This document shows positions 50,026 through 59,778 of a stretch of 64,000 bases of DNA, piece by piece; position 1 is the first letter of the stretch; the number at the start of each line of letters is the position of its first letter. The DNA is from JBMFVE01 sp049966155 (lineage in GTDB: Bacteria > Bacteroidota > Ignavibacteria > Kryptoniales > JAKASW01), in contig JBMFVE010000001.1 in assembly GCA_049966155.1 (NCBI GenBank), positions 1-64,000 of the forward strand, in the 5' to 3' direction. The translations under genes were made by a program, and so were the position numbers. A model generated the notes under the pieces. The model did no database searches. It was not told where the DNA came from and saw only the letters and a list, made by a program, of their open reading frames with translations.

Positions 50026-53000
50026 TTAGAGGACTTTCCCCACCTTTTTCAGAAGTTCATCAAAGTCAAATGGCTTCTCAAGTACCTCAACCACGCCTTT
50101 TAATCCAGCCCGCTCTTCAGAAGTTATATAGCCTGTTGCTATGATAACCCGAACGTCTGGATTTATTATTGTAAGACTTTCCAGAACGTCCCTGCCTGAT
50201 AACTCCGGCATGTTTAAATCTAAAATTACCAGGTCAATTTCCTCGTGACGATCCATGTATAATTGAAGAGCGTCCCTCCCGTCAGCTGCAGTCAGTACTT
50301 TATATCCTGCCTGATGTAAAATAGTTCCTGCTGCTTCACGAATACCTGGTTCATCATCAGCAAGAAGTATTGTTGCGGTATGCGGTCTGCTTCCTCCTGT
50401 TTCTCCACCTTCATGTTTGCCAGTATTTGCTATACCTTCTGACATTGGCAGATAAACATAAAAGACAGTTCCCCTGCCAACCTCACTGTATGGTTTTATG
50501 AACCCATCATGGGAACGGACAATTCCGTAAACAACACTAAGACCTAATCCTGTCCCCTTTCCCGGAGATTTTGTCGTAAAAAATGGTTCAAATATCTTTG
50601 ACATAAGGTCAGGCGGTATACCTTCACCTGTATCCTTTACAACAATACAGGCATATTTTCCGGATGACACCTGATAAAGCTCCGCCTCTGTGGAAGAAAC
50701 CAATCGGATCTCTGTACGGAGTGTAAGCACACCACCATTTGGCATTGCATCTCTCGCGTTAATGGCTAGATTGAAAATGACCTGCTGTATTTGACTTTGA
50801 TCGCCGGTTACCGTAAGAGGTATTTTACTGAGCTGTGTCTCTATTTTTATTGTGCGAGGAAAGGTTTCCTCAAAGAGCGGAAGAGATTCAATAATAATTT
50901 CATTTACATCGAAAACGGATTGTTCGTCAAGTCCACGCTGTCGACTGAAAGTCAACAGCCGTTTTGAAAGGTCCTTTCCCCTTGATGCGACGTTGACAAT
51001 GTTATCTGCAAATTTCCTTAAGTCAGGATTATCAAGTTTTCGTTGCAAAAGCTGAGACGAAACAAGCACTACCTGAAGGATATTGTTGAAATCGTGTGCA
51101 ATGCCGGCAGCAAGAGTCGCCATCGACTCAAGTCTCTGAAATTTTTCTAACTTTTCTGATTCATGATGTTCTGCTGTGCTATCAATTACCACCGATTGAA
51201 TCCCTCGATTTTCTCCAATTTGAATGATTGTAGAATATCCAGACAGGAACAACTCGTTACCCTTATCACTTACTGCTTTTGTCTCCCACTTGATCCCCGG
51301 CTGGTTGTTTTTCATTAAATCTTCAAATATTGATTCCAACCTTTTAAGATCTGTGAGATTAATAAAGGGTGTCAGGCCTCTGGCCATTATATCCACAACA
51401 TCGGTCTCAAATATTGATGCAAGCCTCTTATTACAAAATACAATCCTGCCGTCAACAAAAACAAAGCTTCCAAAATATGGATTTTCCACTATGCCACGAT
51501 ACCTCTCCTCAGCAATTTGCAAATCTCTGACTTTCGACTGAACCTCCGACTCCAGACGAATTGACCAGCGAAATGCAACAAACAAAAGCACCACCCCTCC
51601 TCCAACTAACCCGAACAATAACAAAACAGTTAATACCATCAATGGGAAAACTGGAACAAACAAACCATATATAACATCTTCGTTTTCCAGTGAAGCAAGA
51701 GCAAATCTTGATGTAGGCATGGAAATGGGCGTGACTGTCAAAATGAAAGATTTTTCGATTCCCAACTTTGTTTCTGCAGGAATGACAGAGAACCCTTCTG
51801 ATTGTAACTTCAAAAGAGAAGCAACTTTATCATTAAAAGCCGAAGCATCTTCAACACCCCTGGACTCCACCACTTCCTTGAAGGTTTTGCCTATTTCATT
51901 TTTATTTGAAGAAAAGACGATTTTCCCATCTGATGATAAAACAATGAAGTTATTTTCCAGCAAATTAAAATAACGCACACTTCCGTCAAAAAGCTTTTTC
52001 ATGTTGACAAGAGCGTAAAAGTATATTTCCCCTCCATTTTTGGTTCTCCTCTCTACAATTTCAAACAAACGTCCATTTAATAACACCGTGCCTGCCTGGA
52101 TAGAGGAAAGTTTTTCATAAAAATCTGCCGGGAGTCCAGACATCTTATTCCTGTTTGTACCAAATTCTGCTATGGATTTCCCCTTAAAAGTAATTGCACC
52201 TGTTGTTTCCAGAAACTGGTTAGACCTCCAGATTTCTTCAAGAGATTTGTCAATCTGACCCCCTTCAGTTTTTACACTCTCCAACTCTTTTTGAACGTTA
52301 TCAAGAGAGGATCTGATGTTGTCTGACACAAAACGACTGACTGAAAGCTTCATCTCCCCGTAGCTGTTGAGCATCCCAATTCTAAAACTGGAATAAAGGG
52401 ATTGAGCTACAAGCAAAATGGTCAAAATAAAAACCATCAGCCCGGTCCCAACGCCATATAAGTCACGCAAAACCTTCCTTCTCAACTCTTCGATGTAAGT
52501 TGTTCGGATGTCCCTCATCAGACTTGAAAATCTGACCCTGATAATTCGCATTGTTAACAAAGCAATTGAGAAGCCAACAGAAGCGCTAATTATATTCCAG
52601 AGAGCTACAACCGTGTAACCGTGGGTCTTAATTATCCCCAGCCTCACCAGCAGCAACCAGATAACAGGTTCAACTAAATAGTAACCGGCAAGGACTCTCA
52701 TAAACTTTATCAGTTTCCTCCCCGATTCATCGTTGATAGATGAGAACACCCCGGTGACAAGAATAATTGAGCTGAAAACGACTATTTCATTTACGACGTA
52801 CAGAAATCCAGCCAACTTCCAGTAAAATGAACGCTCAATCGAGTTATAGTAAGTCAAATAAACTGTTGTATAAAAGAAAAGAATTAAAGCGGCTGTTCTT
52901 ATAACCAATTTAGATTTGGTGCCATTTCCCTCATGAAGTCGGGACATAAACCCATACAGGATATAAATTCCGCCAAAAGCAACGAGAAAACCAATAAGAT

Positions 53001-53226
53001 TTACAAAGTTAAGTATAAACATCCATAGGGCGTCTAAATTGCCGACTGAAAGGATAACGAAAATCTTAAAAACGTAAGATGAGACAATCAAACTACTGCC
53101 AATTATCAATGGCACGCTTCCATGTGAACGGCCGGATGAGATCCCAACGCGAAAAGCAAGGTGGCTGAAGACAGCAAAAGGAAAAAAATTGTAAATAAAA
53201 TCAAGTATAGTTGCAACCAGAATCAA
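50026..53226 (-). CDS. Hybrid sensor histidine kinase with PAS and receiver domains
   Basis: A 1066-residue membrane kinase. About seven N-terminal hydrophobic helices (~1-235) resemble a MASE-type sensor; then a further helix, a large extracellular region (~290-510) and another helix (~515-540). A PAS domain follows (GIVENPYFGSFVFVDGRIVFCN), then the H-box ATLAAGIAHDFNNIL with His711, the ATPase (NLAINARDAMPNGG, DTGEGIPPDLMSKIFEPFF, GTGLGLSVVYGIV) and a receiver with phospho-acceptor Asp1003 (LVILDLNMPELSG). No partner regulator lies next to it, so output probably passes through a distant phosphotransfer protein. The ligand is unknown. Confidence 0.93.
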   Translation of the reverse strand: MILVATILDFIYNFFPFAVFSHLAFRVGISSGRSHGSVPLIIGSSLIVSSYVFKIFVILSVGNLDALWMFILNFVNLIGFLVAFGGIYILYGFMSRLHEGNGTKSKLVIRTAALILFFYTTVYLTYYNSIERSFYWKLAGFLYVVNEIVVFSSIILVTGVFSSINDESGRKLIKFMRVLAGYYLVEPVIWLLLVRLGIIKTHGYTVVALWNIISASVGFSIALLTMRIIRVRFSSLMRDIRTTYIEELRRKVLRDLYGVGTGLMVFILTILLVAQSLYSSFRIGMLNSYGEMKLSVSRFVSDNIRSSLDNVQKELESVKTEGGQIDKSLEEIWRSNQFLETTGAITFKGKSIAEFGTNRNKMSGLPADFYEKLSSIQAGTVLLNGRLFEIVERRTKNGGEIYFYALVNMKKLFDGSVRYFNLLENNFIVLSSDGKIVFSSNKNEIGKTFKEVVESRGVEDASAFNDKVASLLKLQSEGFSVIPAETKLGIEKSFILTVTPISMPTSRFALASLENEDVIYGLFVPVFPLMVLTVLLLFGLVGGGVVLLFVAFRWSIRLESEVQSKVRDLQIAEERYRGIVENPYFGSFVFVDGRIVFCNKRLASIFETDVVDIMARGLTPFINLTDLKRLESIFEDLMKNNQPGIKWETKAVSDKGNELFLSGYSTIIQIGENRGIQSVVIDSTAEHHESEKLEKFQRLESMATLAAGIAHDFNNILQVVLVSSQLLQRKLDNPDLRKFADNIVNVASRGKDLSKRLLTFSRQRGLDEQSVFDVNEIIIESLPLFEETFPRTIKIETQLSKIPLTVTGDQSQIQQVIFNLAINARDAMPNGGVLTLRTEIRLVSSTEAELYQVSSGKYACIVVKDTGEGIPPDLMSKIFEPFFTTKSPGKGTGLGLSVVYGIVRSHDGFIKPYSEVGRGTVFYVYLPMSEGIANTGKHEGGETGGSRPHTATILLADDEPGIREAAGTILHQAGYKVLTAADGRDALQLYMDRHEEIDLVILDLNMPELSGRDVLESLTIINPDVRVIIATGYITSEERAGLKGVVEVLEKPFDFDELLKKVGKVL

Positions 53227-53287
53227 TTCGTTTTCCCTTTTTATATAATATTATACTTTCCGCCGGACCACCAATCAAGGATAGGCA

Positions 53288-53318
53288 TAAAAAAAGCGCG
53301 CCACCCCAATGACGCGCT
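53288..53318 (-). terminator. Rho-independent terminator after the DUF5723-like gene
   Basis: Read on the minus strand, AGCGCG and CGCGCT (53313-53318 and 53295-53300) form a GC stem around a 12-base loop, followed by seven T residues (53288-53294). It lies 21 bases after the stop of the gene at 53339. Confidence 0.85.
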
Positions 53319-53338
53319 CACATAACCAAACCATCAAA

Positions 53339-54793
53339 TTAAAAACGAAATTTCAGGGCACTTAAAACTACAGAAACACTCTTAGCCTGATTTGTAGCTG
53401 CTAATGCATTAAATGTGACAATGCCTATGTCAATATCCCAGAATGGCATGTTTATCCCTGTTCCCAATGACCAGCGAAAGCCATAAGGACCTCCAAAACT
53501 TACCCCGCTCCTTAAAGGAAATATATAAACGGGACGCCATTCTGCTCCAAGCACAATTTGTGGGTTTGTAGAATTATTGAAAGAGTTGTTCAATCCCTGA
53601 TGATAGTCTATTCCAACCATCATCCTTCCTGGAATTAAGGGTAAAATTTCATCAAGCCTAATTGCAAGAGAGACATTTAACTTACCTGGCAGTGAAGTCG
53701 AGAAACTCGATGCAATTTGATCTCTATTCTTGAAGAAATTATTGAATGCATCAGTGAGACTGTCAACATTGCTCTTGGCGTTAATGACATCCTTAGAGGC
53801 CGGTGAAAAACCGGAATACGTAAATGATGTATCTCCTGTAGTTGCCACAACATTTTGAGTCCATGTGACAGAACCCAGGTCTGTAAAGCTAATCCCTGCA
53901 TCGATAAATCCAAGCACCTTTGCTGAAAAGCCAATGTCAAAACCAAGACCACTTCCAGCAGGAGCAAGGGGGTTAAAATTGACAACAGTATCACCAACTG
54001 TACTTTTCGCGTTCTTTGAAATAACATTGCTAATTAAACCTGAACGCACAGCATCAAATCCAAGATTTAAAGTATATGAATAGTCGTTTGGAGATGTGTA
54101 AAATGATGTGGTCGATCTTTCCAGTGCAGCGTAGCTGTAACCCTGAACATATTTTATTCCCAGGCCGACAACAAAATCATCTGCTATCCTGGAAGGCATA
54201 AATATTAGCTTTGGAAGTCGATGAGCGTATTCCAGTGAATATGCCCTGTACCACCACATGGCTGCTCCCATCTTATCCCAGCTCAAAGTCGAACCAGGTG
54301 GATTCCCATTCAAAGGAAAGAGGATGGTGTTGGGAATATTCAGCTTTGCACCTAAAAATTCATCAACAGCAAAACCAAGGCCATAATTAGTTCCCCTGAT
54401 TGAAAATGCAAGAAGTCGAACATCCGTATCAAAACGTACATCACCAACGCCATTTGGAAAAGCATCAAGGAGCGCCTGTTTATCTGCTGGAGTCAGGTAC
54501 TTTCCAACAGTGTTTCCGGTACTGTCTTTGACGCCTGTAAAGTAACTGTTATACAAATCCATACTTAAGAAGTCTGTCCCTGCTGATACATAAAGGGGGG
54601 CCAGTTCAAGCACAAAAGACCCTTTTGACAGCCCAACTAAATTAGCCGGATTAGTCCCTATGGCATCTACATCTCTCGAAGCAGCAGTAGAAAGACCTCC
54701 CATTGAGAGCAACCTGCCACTCACAACTTGCTGCGCAGACACATGAAGAACCGGCAAAAGGATAAATGTTAATACAAAAATCAATCTCTTCAT
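53339..54793 (-). CDS. Exported outer membrane beta-barrel protein, DUF5723-like
   Basis: A 484-residue secreted protein. Signal peptide 1-20 (ends HVSAQ), then SGRLLSMGGLSTAASRDVDAIGTNPANL, the N-terminal pattern of FadL/PorV-like barrels in Bacteroidota, where a NPA motif follows the signal. The rest alternates beta strands and loops; the end (SVVLSALKFRF) has a terminal aromatic as barrel proteins do. It lies 10 bases after the lipoprotein gene. Substrate is unknown; DUF5723 is the best family guess. Confidence 0.78.
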   Translation of the reverse strand: MKRLIFVLTFILLPVLHVSAQQVVSGRLLSMGGLSTAASRDVDAIGTNPANLVGLSKGSFVLELAPLYVSAGTDFLSMDLYNSYFTGVKDSTGNTVGKYLTPADKQALLDAFPNGVGDVRFDTDVRLLAFSIRGTNYGLGFAVDEFLGAKLNIPNTILFPLNGNPPGSTLSWDKMGAAMWWYRAYSLEYAHRLPKLIFMPSRIADDFVVGLGIKYVQGYSYAALERSTTSFYTSPNDYSYTLNLGFDAVRSGLISNVISKNAKSTVGDTVVNFNPLAPAGSGLGFDIGFSAKVLGFIDAGISFTDLGSVTWTQNVVATTGDTSFTYSGFSPASKDVINAKSNVDSLTDAFNNFFKNRDQIASSFSTSLPGKLNVSLAIRLDEILPLIPGRMMVGIDYHQGLNNSFNNSTNPQIVLGAEWRPVYIFPLRSGVSFGGPYGFRWSLGTGINMPFWDIDIGIVTFNALAATNQAKSVSVVLSALKFRF

Positions 54794-54803
54794 GTTTCTT
54801 CTC

Positions 54804-56924
54804 CTATTTAAATGCTTCCTTGTCTACTTTAAATCCAAAATTTCCATAAGCCTTCAATGAAATTGAACTATTCCGTGCAAAAGCAACCGTTTGTTTTCCT
54901 GGCGTAGTGGCAACCCCAAAATGGAATCTCATATAAGAAGTAGGAAACAATTTTGCATCACTACCTGTCAACGATATGGTGTTGCTGCTGAAGACAGGCG
55001 TCCTTACAGTACCGTCAGGATTAAAGTCAGTTGCAGGTAGTATATTAAGTGGACCGTTTTTGGGAAGCGTAAGAACTACTTGATGCGTTGTCGTATCTAC
55101 TAGCTCGGCGTAAAATTTTATGCCCAATGGAAGTCCGTTGTTTATCTCAAAAACCACCTGTCCACTGTCGACATAATCCAGTTTCTTATTCACATCTTCC
55201 TTAAAAATAGGCTTATCTGTCGAATCGGCATAAGAGGCATTTGTGATTCCTAAATCAAAGGGGAGTAAAATTGAAGCACTGCCGTAAACAGAATCACTGC
55301 TGGTAATCGTACCAACATTGTAGTCAGGGTTGACAATGACACTTCCACTAATCACAAGCTGATCGGGGAGATTGCCAGAAGCCCCTGTAAATGAATTTAA
55401 TATGTTTACAAAGCTCCGACCGAGCATAATTACATTACCTGCCGGACCGGGATTCAATAACTGGTCAACTACAGCTGAATCAGAAAAAGTCGAATTGGTT
55501 GTACTATTCCTCGGAACAATGCTTAAATGCGCACGGAATGGGAAACCTCCAGATAAATAAATTTTTAAGGCAAGCTGTGTGGAATCACTGAACCTTATTG
55601 AGCCATTAAACTTCTTTCTAAAATCTCCCAGATCAATGTTTTGTGTATCTGTCGGAATAGAGATTGGATTTTTCAGGTGAACAATTCCCGTTAAAGACCC
55701 AATTTGTAAGTTGCTCAGTCCAATACTGGCGTAAATCGAATCACCGGTCGAGATCTGGACATATTGACCACCCGAACCTGGAATTGAAGCGCTTACGGTG
55801 TAGTGAATTGAATCAGTTGGATTTCCGTTCTGATCTCTTAAATCCAGTGTATAATTAGCAAGAGATATCTGGCTGTTAAATGTGCTACCTGGATTGGGGT
55901 TAAGCTTGTTTCCAACTCTGTCAAGCGGCACATTAATTGTCAGTGGCGAACCAGTGCTACTTTTTAAGCCCCAGATAGTTAACTGTACCTGGCTTGAAAT
56001 ATCAAAGCGATTAGCAATGCTAATGCTGAAATTACCGCTTTGAATGCTCGCAGAGATAATTTTGTTAGAATCAACCAAGCCGATGCGCCTGTCAATTACA
56101 ACGGGTGATTGAGACGGAATCTTTGCAAGAGCGGAAGTTACTTTAATATTTTGAAGCGCAAAATTAAGATACACAAGCGTGTCGGAACGAATGGTAACTG
56201 GAGTCGTACTACCAGGAGAACTGACGTTCAGGATAACATGAGGGTTATACGGCATGTTTAAATTGCTAATTTGTTGAGTAGCTGAATAAAGCTGGTAGGC
56301 TCCAAGCGTGTCCCCGGGCACACGTACCGTAAGCAGCGAATTATTAAGCGAGTCGGTAATCATCAATCCATTTGGCAAACTTATTTTAGCAGCATATCCG
56401 TTAAAAACGGAGTACTGCAAAATTGCTGAGCTGATGGTCACCTGTTTGAACTGGTCGAACCCTGATGTCGCCTTTAAAGTATCTGAGGTACCCGAAATTG
56501 GTGGAGCGGGAACTTTCTTCCCGATTACCCCTGTCGTATCAATTATATTGCTCAACTTCATTAAAAAACCTATTGGTTGCGGAGGATTTATATCGAACGA
56601 TCCCAGGCTCTGTGCCACACTAACTGTAGGTATTGATTCAATTTTCAGATTTGCCCCAACTCTTGTAGAGCTAATTGGTTGATCTTTTGAAACTGCTAAC
56701 ACGCCAGATGACCACATTGAACGAATGAATGTGGTGTCGCCGTTTGATACAAGAACGGTATCTTTCCCCAGTAATTCCCCGAGAGTGTATGTGTGGTTAA
56801 ATATGGGGGCACTGACCTGAGTATCCCATTTTGGCATTACAAACGTTGATGGAAATTTTCTTGTGCATCCACCAAGCAACACCATCAACAGAAATAAAAG
56901 AGAAATCATGTGAGATTTCCTCAT
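54804..56924 (-). CDS. Large lipoprotein of unknown function
   Basis: A 706-residue protein. Lipoprotein signal 1-20 with lipobox LLGGC and lipidated Cys20, followed by KFPSTFVMPKWDTQVSAPI. The body is Ser/Thr/Asn-rich and beta-rich, with short repeated ideas such as SISIPTDTQNIDLGDF and segments ending in polar strands. No catalytic motif was recognised. It is followed by the DUF5723-like barrel gene after 10 bases, so the two probably act together at the outer membrane. Confidence 0.82.
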   Translation of the reverse strand: MRKSHMISLLFLLMVLLGGCTRKFPSTFVMPKWDTQVSAPIFNHTYTLGELLGKDTVLVSNGDTTFIRSMWSSGVLAVSKDQPISSTRVGANLKIESIPTVSVAQSLGSFDINPPQPIGFLMKLSNIIDTTGVIGKKVPAPPISGTSDTLKATSGFDQFKQVTISSAILQYSVFNGYAAKISLPNGLMITDSLNNSLLTVRVPGDTLGAYQLYSATQQISNLNMPYNPHVILNVSSPGSTTPVTIRSDTLVYLNFALQNIKVTSALAKIPSQSPVVIDRRIGLVDSNKIISASIQSGNFSISIANRFDISSQVQLTIWGLKSSTGSPLTINVPLDRVGNKLNPNPGSTFNSQISLANYTLDLRDQNGNPTDSIHYTVSASIPGSGGQYVQISTGDSIYASIGLSNLQIGSLTGIVHLKNPISIPTDTQNIDLGDFRKKFNGSIRFSDSTQLALKIYLSGGFPFRAHLSIVPRNSTTNSTFSDSAVVDQLLNPGPAGNVIMLGRSFVNILNSFTGASGNLPDQLVISGSVIVNPDYNVGTITSSDSVYGSASILLPFDLGITNASYADSTDKPIFKEDVNKKLDYVDSGQVVFEINNGLPLGIKFYAELVDTTTHQVVLTLPKNGPLNILPATDFNPDGTVRTPVFSSNTISLTGSDAKLFPTSYMRFHFGVATTPGKQTVAFARNSSISLKAYGNFGFKVDKEAFK

Positions 56925-57143
56925 GTTGTTTCCTCCCGCGAAATTAAACTTTCATACTTCATCTTAAACTTTCACAATAATATTAGAGAGGATTAGTATG
57001 AATAAATATGTCCTTTATCACACTACTCTCCTCCATTTAATCATAAGCTCAGGCAAAAATGGGTGAGCCTCCACACTACAGGCACAGTTATCACATTCCC
57101 GCAGTCAATATATCATACGATTATATGAACTACAACTGATTTC

Positions 57144-57458
57144 TTAAGCCCCGGGCGACTGGAACCCAAATGGTGTGTTGGGTACAGGTCCAGAGAAAAC
57201 TTTTATTTCGCCAAATGCACGTTCATACTTCTCAATGTTTTCCCTCAAAGCTCCCATTAACATCTTGGCATGCTGAGGTGTCATAATCACCCTTGCAAAA
57301 ACTTTAGCCTTTGGTACACCTGGAAGTACACGGGTAAAATCTATAACAAACTCGGCTGGCGAGTGGGATATGATAGCAAGGTTTGAATATATCCCCTCAG
57401 CCTCTTTTTCTCCCAGCTCAATGTTAATTTGCTGTGCAACATTCGGATTATCTGGCAT
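57144..57458 (-). CDS. DUF3467 family protein
   Basis: A 104-residue DUF3467 protein: NIELGEKEAEGIYSNLAIISHSPAEFVIDFTRVLPG, then VFARVIMTPQHAKMLMGALRENIEKYE. No signal or membrane part, so cytoplasmic. Function is unknown; it is widespread in FCB bacteria. AGGAGAAAAATC precedes the ATG. A strong terminator lies 30 bases upstream of its start, so it must have its own promoter or depend on read-through. Confidence 0.9.
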   Translation of the reverse strand: MPDNPNVAQQINIELGEKEAEGIYSNLAIISHSPAEFVIDFTRVLPGVPKAKVFARVIMTPQHAKMLMGALRENIEKYERAFGEIKVFSGPVPNTPFGFQSPGA

Positions 57459-57487
57459 GATTTTTCTCCTGTTTACCTGTCATGATT

Positions 57488-57529
57488 AAAAAAGCCACCG
57501 CTGCATCAAACCGGTAATGCTGCGGTGGC
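57488..57529 (-). terminator. Rho-independent terminator after the TPR gene
   Basis: On the minus strand GCCACCGCAGCAT (57529-57517) pairs with ATGCAGCGGTGGC (57506-57494) with one mismatch, around a 10-base loop, followed by six T residues (57493-57488). It ends the TPR gene 25 bases after its stop. Confidence 0.9.
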
Positions 57530-57554
57530 GACTCTTCAGGCTGTACTGAAGATG

Positions 57555-59006
57555 TTAATGTCCCTGGCGTAATGAATCAGCTTTCTGAATTGCTTCCTGC
57601 GCTTTCTGAATTTGATTGGTATAGGCATAAACTTTTGCAAGAAGCTCCCATAGACTCGGGTCATCAGATTTGTGCTGGGCAAATTTCTCAAGGTAGGGCA
57701 ATGCGTTCTGGAATTTTTCGGAAACCACCTTGTGAATTGAATCGGGATCGCTGTTTGCGGGTGCATTGTCCTGTATTTCAACTCCCCAGTTCACATATGC
57801 CGCTCCGAGATTATAAACCGCATTCCAGTACTCAGGGTCAAGCTTTAGGGTCTTTTCGAACTGTGAAATTGCGCCCTGATAATCTTTGGCTTTTAGCAAT
57901 ATAACCCCATAATTGTACTGAAAATCCTTATTATCGGGATTTTTCTCTGAAGCTAACTTGAAGGCATCCGCAGCCTGATCGGTCATATCAGCAGCTATGT
58001 AACAGTTCGTCAATTCAGTCATTATCGCCTGGTTGGATGGGTACAATTTGTTTGCTTCTGTAAGAATGCTAATTGCTTTCTTGAAAACTTCTACCGCCTG
58101 AAAATATTTCGTTGAGTCGACACCAGGATTATATACAAAATCAACCTTTTTTTGCTTCAACCTGTCACCATCAAATACCAGGGTCAGGCCGTAGGTTTTA
58201 TATACCCATGTTTCCTGTTGTGTTGACTGCAGCGGAACAGCCTTTTTGCCCCTTGTTGGTTTTTGTGAAACTGGCGGACTTTGTTTCTCGTCAGGTTGCC
58301 CAAGATCGCTGGCTACTTCTTCCTTTGTCATACCTTCCTGCACAGAGTTAACGTCTTTGAGCTTGACAAGCTTGTCCCCATTTTCATTATTAAATTCATC
58401 CTTAATTTTCTGACCATCTTCAAAATAAATCTCACCAAGGAACTTTGCAGCTTCCTCGTCACGGTACTTACTCCAGAGATATGTCAGGGGTTCTTTTGCA
58501 CTGTCTATACTTCCCATATTGAGATAAGTATAAGCAAGACCGCGATAGGTCATTTCGCTGTCAGGAGCAATCTCAATAGCAGTCCTGAATGCGTTAATCG
58601 CCTTCTGATAATAAGAATTGGTGTCCTTTGCGGCCTGGAGATACTTTGTTCCGGCATTGTAATACTGTACCCAGAAATGCTCGACAACCGCAGTTATTTC
58701 TTTCTTGTGCGCATCAGAAATTTTTAGTGCTTGTTGAAAAGCCTCGTTCATCCCTGCCCAATTTTTTAACTCAGCTCGAACACGCCCAAGGAAATACCAG
58801 GCTTCTTCGTCTTTTGGATTAACCTGGACCTCCTTCATCAGATGAGTCTCAGCCTTATCCCATTGACTTTGCTGCATGTAAAGCTTTGCACTCGTCAGCT
58901 CCGCAGATGAGCACTGGAAACCTACAAAGGCAAAACTGAGTGCAACAAGCGCGATAAGTGAACTCAATCCAAGCATCCCTCTGTTAAATTTCGTTTTCTT
59001 CTCCAT
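57555..59006 (-). CDS. Exported TPR protein with an internal BamE/OmlA-like module
   Basis: A 483-residue protein. N-terminal hydrophobic segment (~12-31) ends VGFQC, possibly a weak lipobox. TPR units lie at ~36-205 (for example EAWYFLGRVRAELKNWAGMNEAFQQAL). A break at ~218-290 has VNSVQEGMTKEEVASDLGQP, then a Pro/Lys linker, then ETWVYKTYGLTLVFDGDRLKQ; this is the SmpA/OmlA (BamE) pattern. TPR units resume at ~300-480 (SNQAIMTELTNCYIAADM, QFNYGV-like repeats, LDPEYWNAVYNLGAAYVNWG). It should be a periplasmic scaffold. Function is unproven. Confidence 0.85.
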   Translation of the reverse strand: MEKKTKFNRGMLGLSSLIALVALSFAFVGFQCSSAELTSAKLYMQQSQWDKAETHLMKEVQVNPKDEEAWYFLGRVRAELKNWAGMNEAFQQALKISDAHKKEITAVVEHFWVQYYNAGTKYLQAAKDTNSYYQKAINAFRTAIEIAPDSEMTYRGLAYTYLNMGSIDSAKEPLTYLWSKYRDEEAAKFLGEIYFEDGQKIKDEFNNENGDKLVKLKDVNSVQEGMTKEEVASDLGQPDEKQSPPVSQKPTRGKKAVPLQSTQQETWVYKTYGLTLVFDGDRLKQKKVDFVYNPGVDSTKYFQAVEVFKKAISILTEANKLYPSNQAIMTELTNCYIAADMTDQAADAFKLASEKNPDNKDFQYNYGVILLKAKDYQGAISQFEKTLKLDPEYWNAVYNLGAAYVNWGVEIQDNAPANSDPDSIHKVVSEKFQNALPYLEKFAQHKSDDPSLWELLAKVYAYTNQIQKAQEAIQKADSLRQGH

Positions 59007-59179
59007 CTAAAATAGCTCCATTTGAATTAAAAGGTACATTAACTTTGTAATATAAATTCAAACAAATGGAATTTCAATCGATCATCGAACCTCTTTACAG
59101 ATGTTCTCCAGATGCTGCATTACTATTATTTTTAGTCTCAAATAAACAATCACAACTTAATATCAAACTTCAATTCATA

Positions 59180-59761
59180 TCATCTGTAAATAAGGTGATT
59201 ATTAATGTAATTTTCCACCTCTAAAGGAACTAAATACTTAATTGAATGACCCGATTGTATTCTACGCCGAATACTTGTTGAGGATATGTCTACCTGAGGA
59301 ACATTAACCAGCTCAATATGATGTAAAAATTCTTTATCAACCATTGCCATATCAAAACCTGGCCGATTCATCCCAACCACCTTACTGAGTTTTAAAATTA
59401 TCTCATGGTCTTTCCATTTTTCAAAGTCAATAAGCAAATCTACCCCAACAATTAAATAAAGCTCTTCACCGGGAAACTTCTCGTGAAGTTCTCTTAGGGT
59501 ATCAACGGTATAGGATGGGGCAGGGCGTTCGAGTTCCATTGTACATAGTTCAAAAAAGGGATTATCTCTTATACTCAGTTCGACCATCTTGGCACGATGT
59601 TCACCCGATATAATCAATTCTCCCATTTTGTGAGGAGGAATCGATGCCGGAACGAACAGTACTTTGTCGAGCCTCAGGTGGTCCCTTACTGTCTCTGCTG
59701 CAAGCAGGTGCGCCAGGTGCGGCGGATTGAAAGTGCCGCCAAATACTCCTACTTTTCCCAA
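59180..59761 (-). CDS. nadD: Nicotinate-nucleotide adenylyltransferase NadD
   Basis: A 193-residue enzyme of NAD synthesis that joins ATP and nicotinate mononucleotide. GVFGGTFNPPHLAHLLAAE (5-23) holds the HxxH site, VLFVPASIPPHK, EELYLIVGVDLLIDFEKW and the C-terminal DISSTSIRRRI are all typical. The start is TTG (59761-59759) preceded by GGGGGTGG at about 8 bases; no ATG fits. Confidence 0.95.
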   Translation of the reverse strand: MGKVGVFGGTFNPPHLAHLLAAETVRDHLRLDKVLFVPASIPPHKMGELIISGEHRAKMVELSIRDNPFFELCTMELERPAPSYTVDTLRELHEKFPGEELYLIVGVDLLIDFEKWKDHEIILKLSKVVGMNRPGFDMAMVDKEFLHHIELVNVPQVDISSTSIRRRIQSGHSIKYLVPLEVENYINNHLIYR

Positions 59762-59778
59762 AAGTTAATCCACCCCCG

